From contig JAHEER010000005.1 in assembly GCA_024640625.1 (NCBI GenBank), positions 27,039-91,038 on the forward strand: a DNA stretch of 64,000 nt. The letters are read 5' to 3'. Source of the DNA: Desulfobulbaceae bacterium. GTDB taxonomy: Bacteria > Desulfobacterota > Desulfobulbia > Desulfobulbales > Desulfocapsaceae. Positions 36,936 to 45,334 of this stretch are shown in pieces; within the stretch, counting starts at the first letter, position 1, and each line of letters begins with the position of its first letter. The notes beneath the pieces are model-generated. The model saw only the letters and a program-made list of their open reading frames with translations. It did no database searches and was not told the origin of the DNA. The position numbers and the translations under genes were made by a program.

Positions 36936-37301
36936 CTAGAAATCTGCGCGCCACACATTTAGCAGACTGATTGTCAGCCACACCAGTGCTGCACTCAACA
37001 CGCAAAATATCCATGAACCTATGTGATAACAGCCCCTGGCCAGTCGGATTTTTAGACGCTCAAATAAACGCTGTTTCTTGTCAGGCTTCGGTGGGACGTA
37101 GGGAAAGATGGATAGCAGAAGTGAACAGACAAGCGACCACAGCACAACAACTACACTGGGAATGATATACACATCTTTATCTGCGCCTTCCTCAATGAGC
37201 ACCACATACCCGAACATAATGATTGCAGCGGCAGTAGCACTGAAAAACAGTGGCTTTAACCACACAACTTTTTTTGAAAACACGCTTAAATGGTCAATCA
37301 T
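36936..37301 (-). CDS. Small membrane protein, unknown function
   Basis: Unrecognised 121-residue protein with three hydrophobic helices (about residues 16-35, 46-68 and 96-116) and a basic cytoplasmic loop between the second and third (PPKPDKKQRLFERLKIRLARG). It may be a small inner-membrane adaptor. It converges on the MORN gene, so it is not in its operon. Weak ribosome-binding site before 37301. Confidence 0.58.
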   Translation of the reverse strand: MIDHLSVFSKKVVWLKPLFFSATAAAIIMFGYVVLIEEGADKDVYIIPSVVVVLWSLVCSLLLSIFPYVPPKPDKKQRLFERLKIRLARGCYHIGSWIFCVLSAALVWLTISLLNVWRADF

Positions 37302-37588
37302 GATCTGAGTTTTTCATTGAAGCATAAAATGTAATAGAAGGTAGACGTATGTGGGGGCCTTCCTTCTGTTATCAACACAGATCATACTCACCACCTAACA
37401 ATTGGCAATCATAACGGCAGTGCAATGTGTGCCGGGTCGAAACTCTTCCTGTACATTTTCAGATTAAAAAAGCAGCCTGATAGTGCTGTGAGCAGGCACC
37501 ACAGCGAGCAACGCTGGATGATGGGATGGATTGAACTTGTGTCGTTATGTATAACTATTTCTCTCTGGTTCATTATTCCTGATCGCTC

Positions 37589-38416
37589 TCATGAAGAGAT
37601 TTTTTGCTGATTGATATCAGCAACATCAATGAGAACAGCAAAAAAAGTGAGAACGTTTCCGCCACTATCCTTCTCAGAGGTTGCGGACAGCAATATATCA
37701 AAGGTTTCTCCATTTTTTCGCATCATTGTGAAGGATACGTTTTTAACATGTTCACCCTTAAAAGCTTGCTGCCAATAGATGTTATCAAATTGTTGCCTGG
37801 ATTCTCCGGTGACGAACTCGTCTGAATGTCTGCCAATTACTTCGTTACGACTGTACCCAAGCTTTTCCAGCCAGGTGTCGCTCACCATAAGCAGCCTTCC
37901 CTTACTGTCGAGAAGATGGACCATGACCGGCGCATTTTCAAACAAGCTTCGATATCGAAGTTCACTTTCTTTCAGTTGTTCCTCAAGTTGAACCCGCTCG
38001 GTAATATTACGCATCACATACATAACTTTACCGCCATAAATATCAATGGATTTAGCGGTTACCAGAAGATGCAGTTTCTCACCTGAGGCATGGGTAATCA
38101 ACCATTCGATATTGGAAATCTCTCCTCGTTTATATAAATCAGAGTATCTACAGAGCCTTCCATTCATTAGCTTTTCAATTGTCCCAAACTCGTAGACCTG
38201 ATCGACGGAAATGCCGAAATTTATGGTGGTATTGGGACATACATAAATTATGTACCCATAATCGTCGGTAACGATGACCGTGTCTGAAATGTTTTCCAGC
38301 ATGCTCCTGTAAACCGACTTGTGGCTCTCTGTTGACCTACTTTGTTCCCGAGCTTCTTTCTCTTCGAGATCTCTGACCCGATTTTCCAACTCCTCATAAG
38401 TGGGTTTTCTATCCAT
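37589..38416 (-). CDS. PAS-domain protein without output domain
   Basis: A short coiled-coil start (TYEELENRVRDLEEKEAREQS) typical of Desulfobacterota PAS kinases is followed by two PAS domains (about residues 42-150 and 160-275, with YVMRNITERVQLEEQLKESELRYRSLFENAP between). The protein then stops (DINQQKISS) where a kinase, GGDEF or σ54 domain would be expected. I start it at ATG 38416; the frame continues upstream to 38488 but without similarity. It may be a free-standing sensor that works in trans, or a truncated kinase. Confidence 0.78.
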   Translation of the reverse strand: MDRKPTYEELENRVRDLEEKEAREQSRSTESHKSVYRSMLENISDTVIVTDDYGYIIYVCPNTTINFGISVDQVYEFGTIEKLMNGRLCRYSDLYKRGEISNIEWLITHASGEKLHLLVTAKSIDIYGGKVMYVMRNITERVQLEEQLKESELRYRSLFENAPVMVHLLDSKGRLLMVSDTWLEKLGYSRNEVIGRHSDEFVTGESRQQFDNIYWQQAFKGEHVKNVSFTMMRKNGETFDILLSATSEKDSGGNVLTFFAVLIDVADINQQKISS

Positions 38417-38817
38417 GGCAGACACCGTCAAGTAGTTGTCTGTTAAAGGCAGTTCTCCTCTGCATAAACTGAGGCAGCAAAGCCGCACAGTTATTGACCA
38501 ACCAGGTAAGAGATCGGTCCGGGAGAGAGTGCCAGGTTGACCTGTTCACGTCATTGTCTATAGTCAGTATAGGGCAGATGATCGGCTTCGGTCAATTACC
38601 CCCGAAGCAGCGAGACGGATGGCTGCTCCTAGCGTCGCTCGCGCAAACTCATGAGTTGTGCTGGATGAGCAGTTTGGGGCGGATAGAATGGTTGGTATTA
38701 CTCCATTTTAAAGTCAGCCACGAAGCTTGCCCACAGTTACCCTTTTCCGAACCGGTGAATCTTTCCTTTTCCCTAGTTGTTTCTCGAATATCTCAACCTT
38801 GGACAAAGACATCCCTG
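38417..38817. other. Intergenic, nothing recognised
   Basis: About 400 bases between the PAS gene and the end of the SulP gene. Neither strand shows a convincing gene, repeat or RNA. The PAS gene's promoter should be near 38430-38520. Confidence 0.35.
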
Positions 38818-40617
38818 CTAAGGTTCGTCCCTGGTAATTTCTATCCCGGGGCCCGCATTGTCTATTGGTTTGTAGTATCTCAGATGCTCAATATCTACAA
38901 GATCTCCATATTTGTGCTGAATGGTGGCAAGCGCATCACGGCGCCTGCTGAAAATATGATCATCACCTAATTTGTCATAGAACCCGGTGCGTTTGAGTAT
39001 CTCGGTTATCTTGAATTTGGGGCGGGTGATATAAAAGTCTATGCCCGCCTCTCTGAACCACTCGAATATATGGGTCAGCATCTCCTCTCCGGTCGTGTCA
39101 ATCTGATCAACCGCCTCAATGTCAAGAATTATGACTTTCAATCCAGGCTTATCGGCTACTGCATTGACCAACTGTTTTTCCAGATATCCGGCATTAACGA
39201 AATACAAATCGCCGTCATAGCGGAACAAAGCAAGGCTGTCACTGGTGTGCATACTGAATAATTTTGCATCTCCGTAGGTGCCGTCTTTATGTCTTGATAC
39301 TTCTACTAAATGCGGTCGCATTGTGCGGTAGATGTAGAACGCCAGGGAGATGGCTATGCCGATATAGACGCCTTTTTCGAGGTGGGGAGCAAAGTAGATG
39401 GTGGTGTTGAATACGACGAAGGCCACGAAACAATCATGGCGATTAACTTTCCAGGAATGTATCAGAGGGGCTATCTGAATTAAACTGGCCACCGCGACGA
39501 TGATAACCGCAGCCAGCGTCGCAACCGGCAGATGATACATCAAAGGCGTCAGGAATAACAAAGTTATCCCAACAATGATCCCGGACACGACTGCGGCAAA
39601 ACCCGTCTTTGCTCCCGCGTCGAATGCTATCGCCGTGCGTGAGAAAGAACCTGATACCGGATAGCCCTGCATAATGCCAGCGACCAAATTCGCCAAACCT
39701 TTACCCACCATTTCCTGATTCGCTGAGAGGCGCTGGCGAGTTTTCGAGGCAACTGCCTTGGCAACCGAAAATGCTTCCACAAAGCTGAGGAAAGCGATCA
39801 TGGCTGCAGGCAACATCAGATCTTTAATATGAGTCGAGTCATACTCCGGCCAGGCAAAAGAGGGTAATCCCGCTGGCACGTCCCCGACGACGACCCCTCC
39901 CAGGGCCGCATATCCAGTTACCCAGGCCACAACAGTCGTGATAATTACGGTGAAAAGAATCCCGGGTAGTTTGGGTGCAAATCGTTTGAACAAAATGAGC
40001 AGTGCAAGCGCTAAAATACCCATGAACAGAGTTGGTACATGCGTTTCCCTGGGGATAGCAACAGCGAGGTTCCAGAGTGTGTCATGTAAATAAGTTCCGG
40101 TGTCGACTTCGACGCCAAAGATCTTACCGAGCTGCAAACTGGCGATTACCAGGGCAGCGGCATTGGCAAAACCCAAGACCACCGAGTGGGAGAGAAAATC
40201 AACCAGGATACCCAGGCGGAGAAACCCGAGAATCAATTGAATTCCACCGGCCAGAAGCGCCAGAAGAGCAGCATACATAACAGTTTGCTCAACATTTAAA
40301 TCCAATGGCGCCAGGGCGGCAGCCGTCATCAGAGAGATGACCGCCACTGGCCCATTCTGCAATTGTCGTGAAGACCCGAAAATTGCAGCGATGATAGGAA
40401 CCATAAATGAGGCATAGAGCCCATAATGGGGCGGCAGTCCAGCTAGTTGGGCATAGGCCATTGCCTGGGGAATCAATACCAGTGCAACGGTAATTCCAGC
40501 AATTATATCTGCTTTAACTACTGCTGGATGTTTTAAATCGCCAATCCAGGCATGGAAGGGGACAAACCTTAGTTTCGCTTCATTCAGTGTTTCAAATAGA
40601 TACTCTTTCATCGCCAT
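38818..40617 (-). CDS. SulP-family anion (sulfate/bicarbonate) permease with STAS domain
   Basis: Inner-membrane anion transporter with about 12-14 helices and a C-terminal STAS domain (about residues 440-560, LDIEAVDQIDTTGEEML). The SLC26/SulP signature PQAMAYAQLAGLPPHYGLYASF is near residue 52. Substrate may be sulfate, bicarbonate or a dicarboxylate; import of sulfate would fit a sulfate reducer, but this is inference. 599 residues is normal. Single gene. Confidence 0.92.
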   Translation of the reverse strand: MAMKEYLFETLNEAKLRFVPFHAWIGDLKHPAVVKADIIAGITVALVLIPQAMAYAQLAGLPPHYGLYASFMVPIIAAIFGSSRQLQNGPVAVISLMTAAALAPLDLNVEQTVMYAALLALLAGGIQLILGFLRLGILVDFLSHSVVLGFANAAALVIASLQLGKIFGVEVDTGTYLHDTLWNLAVAIPRETHVPTLFMGILALALLILFKRFAPKLPGILFTVIITTVVAWVTGYAALGGVVVGDVPAGLPSFAWPEYDSTHIKDLMLPAAMIAFLSFVEAFSVAKAVASKTRQRLSANQEMVGKGLANLVAGIMQGYPVSGSFSRTAIAFDAGAKTGFAAVVSGIIVGITLLFLTPLMYHLPVATLAAVIIVAVASLIQIAPLIHSWKVNRHDCFVAFVVFNTTIYFAPHLEKGVYIGIAISLAFYIYRTMRPHLVEVSRHKDGTYGDAKLFSMHTSDSLALFRYDGDLYFVNAGYLEKQLVNAVADKPGLKVIILDIEAVDQIDTTGEEMLTHIFEWFREAGIDFYITRPKFKITEILKRTGFYDKLGDDHIFSRRRDALATIQHKYGDLVDIEHLRYYKPIDNAGPGIEITRDEP

Positions 40618-41034
40618 TTATATATAAATAATTGTTATAAATTGCTTTTCCAGGCAAAATTGTCAGCTGTGGACCTTTGCAGATACTATACGACAGAGTA
40701 GGAATTTTTTTTGAAAATAACAGTAGTCTGTCATCTCCCAGTGACTCCTGCCTGAACCACAAAGGTGCAATTCTATTGGCTCGGGGACAAGACCAGGATC
40801 TGAAAATATAGATAGCAGCAACGGCAGAGGCAGCGGCACAATTTTCCCCCAGGGAGATGACCCCGATTGCCTGTTCGCGTCAGCGTGTTATTATTTACCT
40901 GACGGGGGTGACGGGACCGATGGGTCCAAGATGTCCTCCAGCCGATTTACAATGATGCACAAGCAAGGTATGTGGACCGGATTGTCTTGAGAAGCAGGGT
41001 GACTTCTGCTTCTTCGCAACAGGGGGAGAACACA
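40618..41034. other. Intergenic, nothing recognised
   Basis: The AT-rich stretch just upstream of the SulP gene (40618-40720) is probably its promoter region. The rest shows no repeat or RNA I can name. The strong ribosome-binding site AGGGGGAG ends the gap. Confidence 0.4.
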
Positions 41035-41289
41035 ATGCAATGTGACCATCAGAAAGCATTTCAACTTATTGACAGCGGAGATTGGCATGGCGCCCACCGT
41101 CTGGTGCAGGTTCACTCCGATAAACTTTCTTGTCTCATTCACGGTTATCTGCACTGGGACGAGGGGGATCTCGGCAATTCCGCCTATTGGTACCACCGTG
41201 CCGGCGAGCAGATGCCGCAGGTTGCTCTGCGCGAAGAGTTAGCGCGTCTGAAGCAGCTGGCGCAACAAAAAAACGACAGAGAGATGTGA
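41035..41289 (+). CDS. Small soluble protein, unknown function (84 aa)
   Basis: Unrecognised. ATG 41035 follows AGGGGGAG with good spacing; a longer frame from 40972 lacks a ribosome-binding site. The product (QCDHQKAFQLIDSGDWHGAHRLVQ...LSCLIHGYLHWDEGDLGNSAYWYHRAGEQMP) has the helix-turn-helix spacing of TPR/Sel1-like small proteins and resembles a conserved family of about 80-residue cytoplasmic proteins seen in Gram-negatives, as I recall it. Function unknown. Convergent with the quinone-stress operon. Confidence 0.72.
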   Translation: MQCDHQKAFQLIDSGDWHGAHRLVQVHSDKLSCLIHGYLHWDEGDLGNSAYWYHRAGEQMPQVALREELARLKQLAQQKNDREM

Positions 41290-41315
41290 GTCGCTTATCC
41301 TGAGCGCTTAAACTC

Positions 41316-42746
41316 TCAAGCTCCAGGTCCGCAGTCCAGGCACCTGGCCGGCGGTTTGGGTCCCATATTCAAACCATGGTTCAGGTTCCTCAACGCCGTT
41401 CGCACCCCTTCCTCAACGACCGGGTGGTAAAAAGGTCTTTCCAACATTTCCGAAACCGTCAAGTGCGATTGGTGCGCCCAGGCCAGGAGGTGGGCAAGGT
41501 GTTCGGCCCGCGGGCCGATCATCTCGGCTCCCAGGAACCTGCCGCTGCCCTCTTCCCCGTATACCCGCAGAAGCCCCCGGTTGACGAGCATCACCCGTGA
41601 GCGCCCCTGACTCCGCCAGTTCACTTCCCCGACCACAAAATCTACCCCCTGGGCCTGCAATTCACCATGGGACTGGCCGACCATCATGATCTGCGGGTCG
41701 GAGAACACGATTGTCAAGGGAGTACTCTTCTTAAACTGCCTGACTTCCGGAAAGTGCGCCGCATTATATCCCGCGGCTTGACCTTCGTCGGAAGCTTCAT
41801 GCAGCAGCAGCAGCTGATTGGTGGCGTCTCCGGCGATAAAGATGTGGGAATCACCGACCTGTCCTGAATAGTGGTTATAAAGGGGGACACCTTTGTGATC
41901 GACAGCTACAGAGGTATGTTTTAGTCCCAGGTCCTCGATATTGGGAACCCTGCCTGTCGCCGCCAGCACGTACTCGAAAGAATCCCGGTGGGACTGCCCG
42001 TGGGCAATGAAATCAACCTGCACGGCGCCATCGACGACTTGAGCGCCGGTCAGGTCAACATGGGGATAATAAGGAAACTCTTCCGAGAAGAGAGCGGCGG
42101 CTTCCGTGATGACTTCGGGGTCGGTGAGGGGGCCGACCTTGTTAGCCTTGCCGAACAAGGTGGTACGAACACCAAGGCGGTGCAGCGCCTGTCCCAATTC
42201 CAGGCCGATCACCCCAGCCCCGAACACGGCCACCGACTCGGGCAGGGTGTGCCAGTAGAATATGTCCTCGCTGACAATCAGGCGCTCACCGAGGTCGGCA
42301 AATGCAGGTGGAATTCGAGGTCGTGAGCCGGTGGCGATGACCACGCGCTTTGCCCGGATCTCCTGACCGCTGTTGATCTGCAGGACGTGGTCTGATGTAA
42401 ATTGCGCGTAGCCCTTGATTCTGTGGCTTTCCGGCCACTCTTCAACATCCTCGACGACAAAGCCCACGAAACGGTCGCGTTCGTCCCGAACCCGCTTCAT
42501 AACTGCTTCACCGTCAACGCGTCTGCCGCCATAATGGATTCCAAAAGCTTCTGCATGGGAACCGGCATGAGCTGCCTCGGCGGCAGCTATCAGTAATTTC
42601 GAGGGCATGCAGCCCACCCGTGCGCAGGTGGTTCCGTAGTCGCCTCCCTCGATCAGTACGATCTTATCCGTCACCTTTGAAGCTTCTCTATAGGCGCGCA
42701 TTCCTGCGCTTCCCGCTCCGATGATCGCAACGTCAACATGCAGCAT
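41316..42746 (-). CDS. Dihydrolipoamide-dehydrogenase-like flavoprotein disulfide reductase
   Basis: FAD/NAD(P)-dependent disulfide reductase of class I. FAD motif IIGAGSAGMRAYREA, redox-active pair C41-x4-C46 (TTCARVGCMPSK), NAD motif GAGVIGLELG, and the C-terminal catalytic dyad region FYHPVVEEG (His-Glu). It lacks a lipoyl domain, and no 2-oxoacid dehydrogenase genes are near. Last gene of a three-gene minus-strand unit after the MarR regulator (33-base gap), so a role in thiol or quinone detoxification is likely. Confidence 0.88.
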   Translation of the reverse strand: MLHVDVAIIGAGSAGMRAYREASKVTDKIVLIEGGDYGTTCARVGCMPSKLLIAAAEAAHAGSHAEAFGIHYGGRRVDGEAVMKRVRDERDRFVGFVVEDVEEWPESHRIKGYAQFTSDHVLQINSGQEIRAKRVVIATGSRPRIPPAFADLGERLIVSEDIFYWHTLPESVAVFGAGVIGLELGQALHRLGVRTTLFGKANKVGPLTDPEVITEAAALFSEEFPYYPHVDLTGAQVVDGAVQVDFIAHGQSHRDSFEYVLAATGRVPNIEDLGLKHTSVAVDHKGVPLYNHYSGQVGDSHIFIAGDATNQLLLLHEASDEGQAAGYNAAHFPEVRQFKKSTPLTIVFSDPQIMMVGQSHGELQAQGVDFVVGEVNWRSQGRSRVMLVNRGLLRVYGEEGSGRFLGAEMIGPRAEHLAHLLAWAHQSHLTVSEMLERPFYHPVVEEGVRTALRNLNHGLNMGPKPPARCLDCGPGA

Positions 42747-42779
42747 GGCAGTCCCTCAGCTCTGAAATCTACTTTGCTT

Positions 42780-43214
42780 TCATCTCCCTCTTAATTGTTC
42801 GGCATGCCTGCCAACCTTTTTGAGCAGTCTGACAAATTCATCGCGCTCCAGTTCGTCAAGACAAGCAAAGACCTCGGCCAGCGATTTACTATGGTTTCGG
42901 TAGGCGCCTCTTATCAGTTTAAGTCCCTTTTTGGTCAAATGAAGGTAAAAACGACGTCCGTCGGCGGGGTCCTGAATCCTGTCTATAAGTTTTTTCCCCA
43001 ACAGCCGGTTCGCGGCCGCCGTCATGGAACCGCTGGTCAACAGGATCTTTTTGCCGATATCGTTTATAGGCAGGGGCCCCTTGTGCAGCAAAGCCTCAAG
43101 GATCATGAAATCGGTGATATTGAGGCCCGTATGGCCAATGCTTAGACGGTCTATTTCTTCGATGGCCTTGTTCGCTTTACCGAATACCAGTCTGATGTGC
43201 GATCCCGATTCCAT
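42780..43214 (-). CDS. MarR-family regulator (MhqR-like by context)
   Basis: Winged-helix MarR-type repressor of 144 residues, with the wing motif DPADGRRFYLHLTKKG and recognition helix region LLTSGSMTAAANRLLGKK. It lies 108 bases after the fused dioxygenase-hydrolase gene and directly before the disulfide reductase. Bacillus MhqR, also of the MarR family, controls mhqO and mhqD homologues in response to quinones. The palindrome at 45035-45068 upstream of the operon is its probable operator, so it would repress its own operon. Contains no cysteine-based redox switch close to its N terminus. Confidence 0.9.
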   Translation of the reverse strand: MESGSHIRLVFGKANKAIEEIDRLSIGHTGLNITDFMILEALLHKGPLPINDIGKKILLTSGSMTAAANRLLGKKLIDRIQDPADGRRFYLHLTKKGLKLIRGAYRNHSKSLAEVFACLDELERDEFVRLLKKVGRHAEQLRGR

Positions 43215-43322
43215 GAACCTCAGTTGTACTATTGATGAAGATGAAATTATATATTATCCACCCTAATTGTCTTCTGCGCATGTCCACGTATCCTGGAGCA
43301 TGACCAACGAGTAGCTGAGAAA

Positions 43323-44900
43323 TCACAAGGTGACTGCCGATTTGGTCGCCTCTGCCAGCCAGCGACCGGCTGTCTGGACATCGGATTCTGTCAGTTCGTG
43401 GCCGGCATCGATGGCGACCGCCGTCACCTCTGCCCCAGCTCCCTTGAGACCTTCTATCAGCTGATCGGTACTTGCTGTAGGAATGACGCGGTCCTGGGTA
43501 CCCCTGAGAACCAGTATCTCTTTACCCTCGAGGCGTTTGAGCTGGTGACCGGGAAGCGGCAGCATCGGTCGCAGAAGAATCGCCCGGTTGAGCAGCTCGG
43601 GCCGGACGAAGAGCAGAGCTGCCGCTATATTGGCGCCGTTGGAGTAGCCCAGTGCCACCATCTGGTCGAGGGAACGGCCGTACCGGCTCGCTGCCTGCAC
43701 CAGAAAATCTGCCAGTTCGTTGGCCCGCCTGATGAGGTCCTGTTCATCGAACACTCCAGGAGCGAGCCGTGTGAAAAATCGGTACATGCCCTGTTCATTT
43801 ACCTTGCCACGAGGGCTCAGCAGGGCAGCATTTTCGCTAATCCGGCGGGCCAGGGGGATGAGGTCGTTCTCGTCGCCGCCGGTGCCGTGCAGGGTCACCA
43901 GGGTGATATCCGATTGGTGGGGTCCGTCGGCGGCAACGAACCGGTGTATGAATTCGGGGCCATGCAGGGGAGGGAGATGCTCCTCGATCTGCCCACGCAT
44001 ATGTTCGTACTGACTCGGCAGCATCAGCGACCGGCCCAGTTCATCAGGTTGTTCGTCGATTGCGAAACCTGGCGGATTGGTCGCAATCTCGAATAACACT
44101 CCACCGGGTTCCCGGAAATAGATCGACTTGAAGTAATTGCGGTCTCGCACCTCGGTTACCGGATAGCCGGCAGCCCGCAGTGTCTGCTGCCAGTGGGCCT
44201 GCTCCTGGTCCGAGCGGGTGCGAAAGGCGACATGGTGAACCGTCCCGCTGCCCTGTCTGCCGGTTGGGGCATCCGGTTCGACAAGCAGATCGTAGTAGCG
44301 GCCCACTGCCTCATCGTTTTCCATGGCAAAACGGATGCGGTTGTCTTCCTGTGCCTGCCGGACTAACCCCATTATTTCGGTCAGCAGCTCCTCTGTTTTG
44401 TCGGCCGAGCGGACCAGCGCTGTTGCGGAGTGGAATCCACGGATGCGGTGCTGATCTTCTTTATCAAGAGAGATCTTCTCAAGGGGGTGGAAGGAGTTTT
44501 CCGTGGCGATCAGTTCCAGATGCAAACCATGCGGATCGGTGAATGAGAGTACTTCTTCACCGAACCTGCGTTCCTGCGACACAGCGACGCCATGTCTCTC
44601 AAGCCGCGCTGCCCAGTACGAAACCGAATTCGCGGGGATAGCAAATGCTGTAGCCGTCACCATACCCTCGCCATCCTTGCCTTGTACCATGTCATCCCAG
44701 GGGAAAAAGGTCAGGATCGTGCCCGGTCTGCCGTCGTTATCGCCGTAGTAGAGGTGGTAGGTAAACGGATCGTCAAAATTCACCGTCTGTTTGACCAGTC
44801 TCAACCCCAGAACGTTCTCGTAGAAGGTAAGGTTCACCGTGGGTGAAGAACAAATCGCAGTTATATGATGAATACCGTGTATCGTTTCTAAATGTTTCAT
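43323..44900 (-). CDS. Fused ring-cleaving dioxygenase (MhqO-like) and carboxylesterase (MhqD-like)
   Basis: Residues 1-310 form a VOC-type ring-cleaving dioxygenase (GIHHITAI near 9-16, VHHVAFRT near 221-228, metal-ligand Glu271 in LFEIAT). Residues 325-525 form an α/β-hydrolase of the carboxylesterase/phospholipase type with Ser420 (GYSNG), Asp470 (RGTQDRVIP) and His501 (AGHEL) as triad. In Bacillus these are separate proteins, MhqO and MhqD, both induced by quinones and catechols. Here they are one 525-residue chain. It is the first gene of the operon with the MarR regulator and the disulfide reductase. Detoxification of quinones or hydroquinones is the inferred role. Confidence 0.9.
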   Translation of the reverse strand: MKHLETIHGIHHITAICSSPTVNLTFYENVLGLRLVKQTVNFDDPFTYHLYYGDNDGRPGTILTFFPWDDMVQGKDGEGMVTATAFAIPANSVSYWAARLERHGVAVSQERRFGEEVLSFTDPHGLHLELIATENSFHPLEKISLDKEDQHRIRGFHSATALVRSADKTEELLTEIMGLVRQAQEDNRIRFAMENDEAVGRYYDLLVEPDAPTGRQGSGTVHHVAFRTRSDQEQAHWQQTLRAAGYPVTEVRDRNYFKSIYFREPGGVLFEIATNPPGFAIDEQPDELGRSLMLPSQYEHMRGQIEEHLPPLHGPEFIHRFVAADGPHQSDITLVTLHGTGGDENDLIPLARRISENAALLSPRGKVNEQGMYRFFTRLAPGVFDEQDLIRRANELADFLVQAASRYGRSLDQMVALGYSNGANIAAALLFVRPELLNRAILLRPMLPLPGHQLKRLEGKEILVLRGTQDRVIPTASTDQLIEGLKGAGAEVTAVAIDAGHELTESDVQTAGRWLAEATKSAVTL

Positions 44901-45028
44901 GGCCTGTTCCAGTATCTTGGGAGTAAGGTTTTGTAGTGGATCTTGATAACGCCCTATTCACAGGTTTATGTGTATTGAAATCAAATCTATATAAAATTGT
45001 ATAGTTTGAAATCAGCCTCGATGATTAA

Positions 45029-45056
45029 AATATATTTACATTTATCTTGATGTCAA
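45029..45056 (-). promoter_or_regulatory. σ70-type promoter of the quinone-stress operon
   Basis: On the minus strand TTGACA (45056-45051, perfect -35) is followed after 16 bases by TATATT (45034-45029, -10). The expected start point near 45022 leaves a leader of about 120 bases. The -35 and spacer lie inside the palindrome, so a bound repressor would block it. Confidence 0.65.
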
Positions 45057-45068
45057 GATAAATGTAAA
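45035..45068. promoter_or_regulatory. 34-bp perfect palindrome, probable MarR operator
   Basis: Arms TTTACATTTATCTTGA and TCAAGATAAATGTAAA are perfect complements with a two-base centre (TG). Its core TATCTTGATGTCAAGATA has the TATCT-N8-AGATA form I remember for the Bacillus MhqR box. It covers the -35 and spacer of the operon promoter. Binding by the MarR protein encoded in the operon is inferred. Confidence 0.75.
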
Positions 45069-45334
45069 ATGGGGATCAGTTCGCCTCGGTGTCTATCAGT
45101 CGAGGTCTTGTCGCTGCTACTGCAGCGAACCGCTGCACGATATTGTCAAGAGCAAATCGCTGAAATACAGCCTTGATCTGAGCGCTGCCCAGGGTACTTT
45201 TTCAATATAAAAAAGAAGGCGTGCCCAGAAGCAAGCCCTGGTGGGAATGAACTGGTGAGGCGGGGAATCGAATGGCAAATTCTGCAATCCATGCTAATTT
45301 AATAGAAACCTTATCATTTGCTGAAGGAGGCAAC

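Larger units (their letters stand above)
44901..45334. other. Divergent control region with palindrome and promoter
   Basis: The 434-base gap holds the minus-strand promoter and the 34-bp palindrome (45029-45068), a small hairpin TCGCTGC-TACT-GCAGCGA (45111-45128), and the ribosome-binding site AAGGAGG of the selenoprotein candidate. No extra gene seen. Confidence 0.55.
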
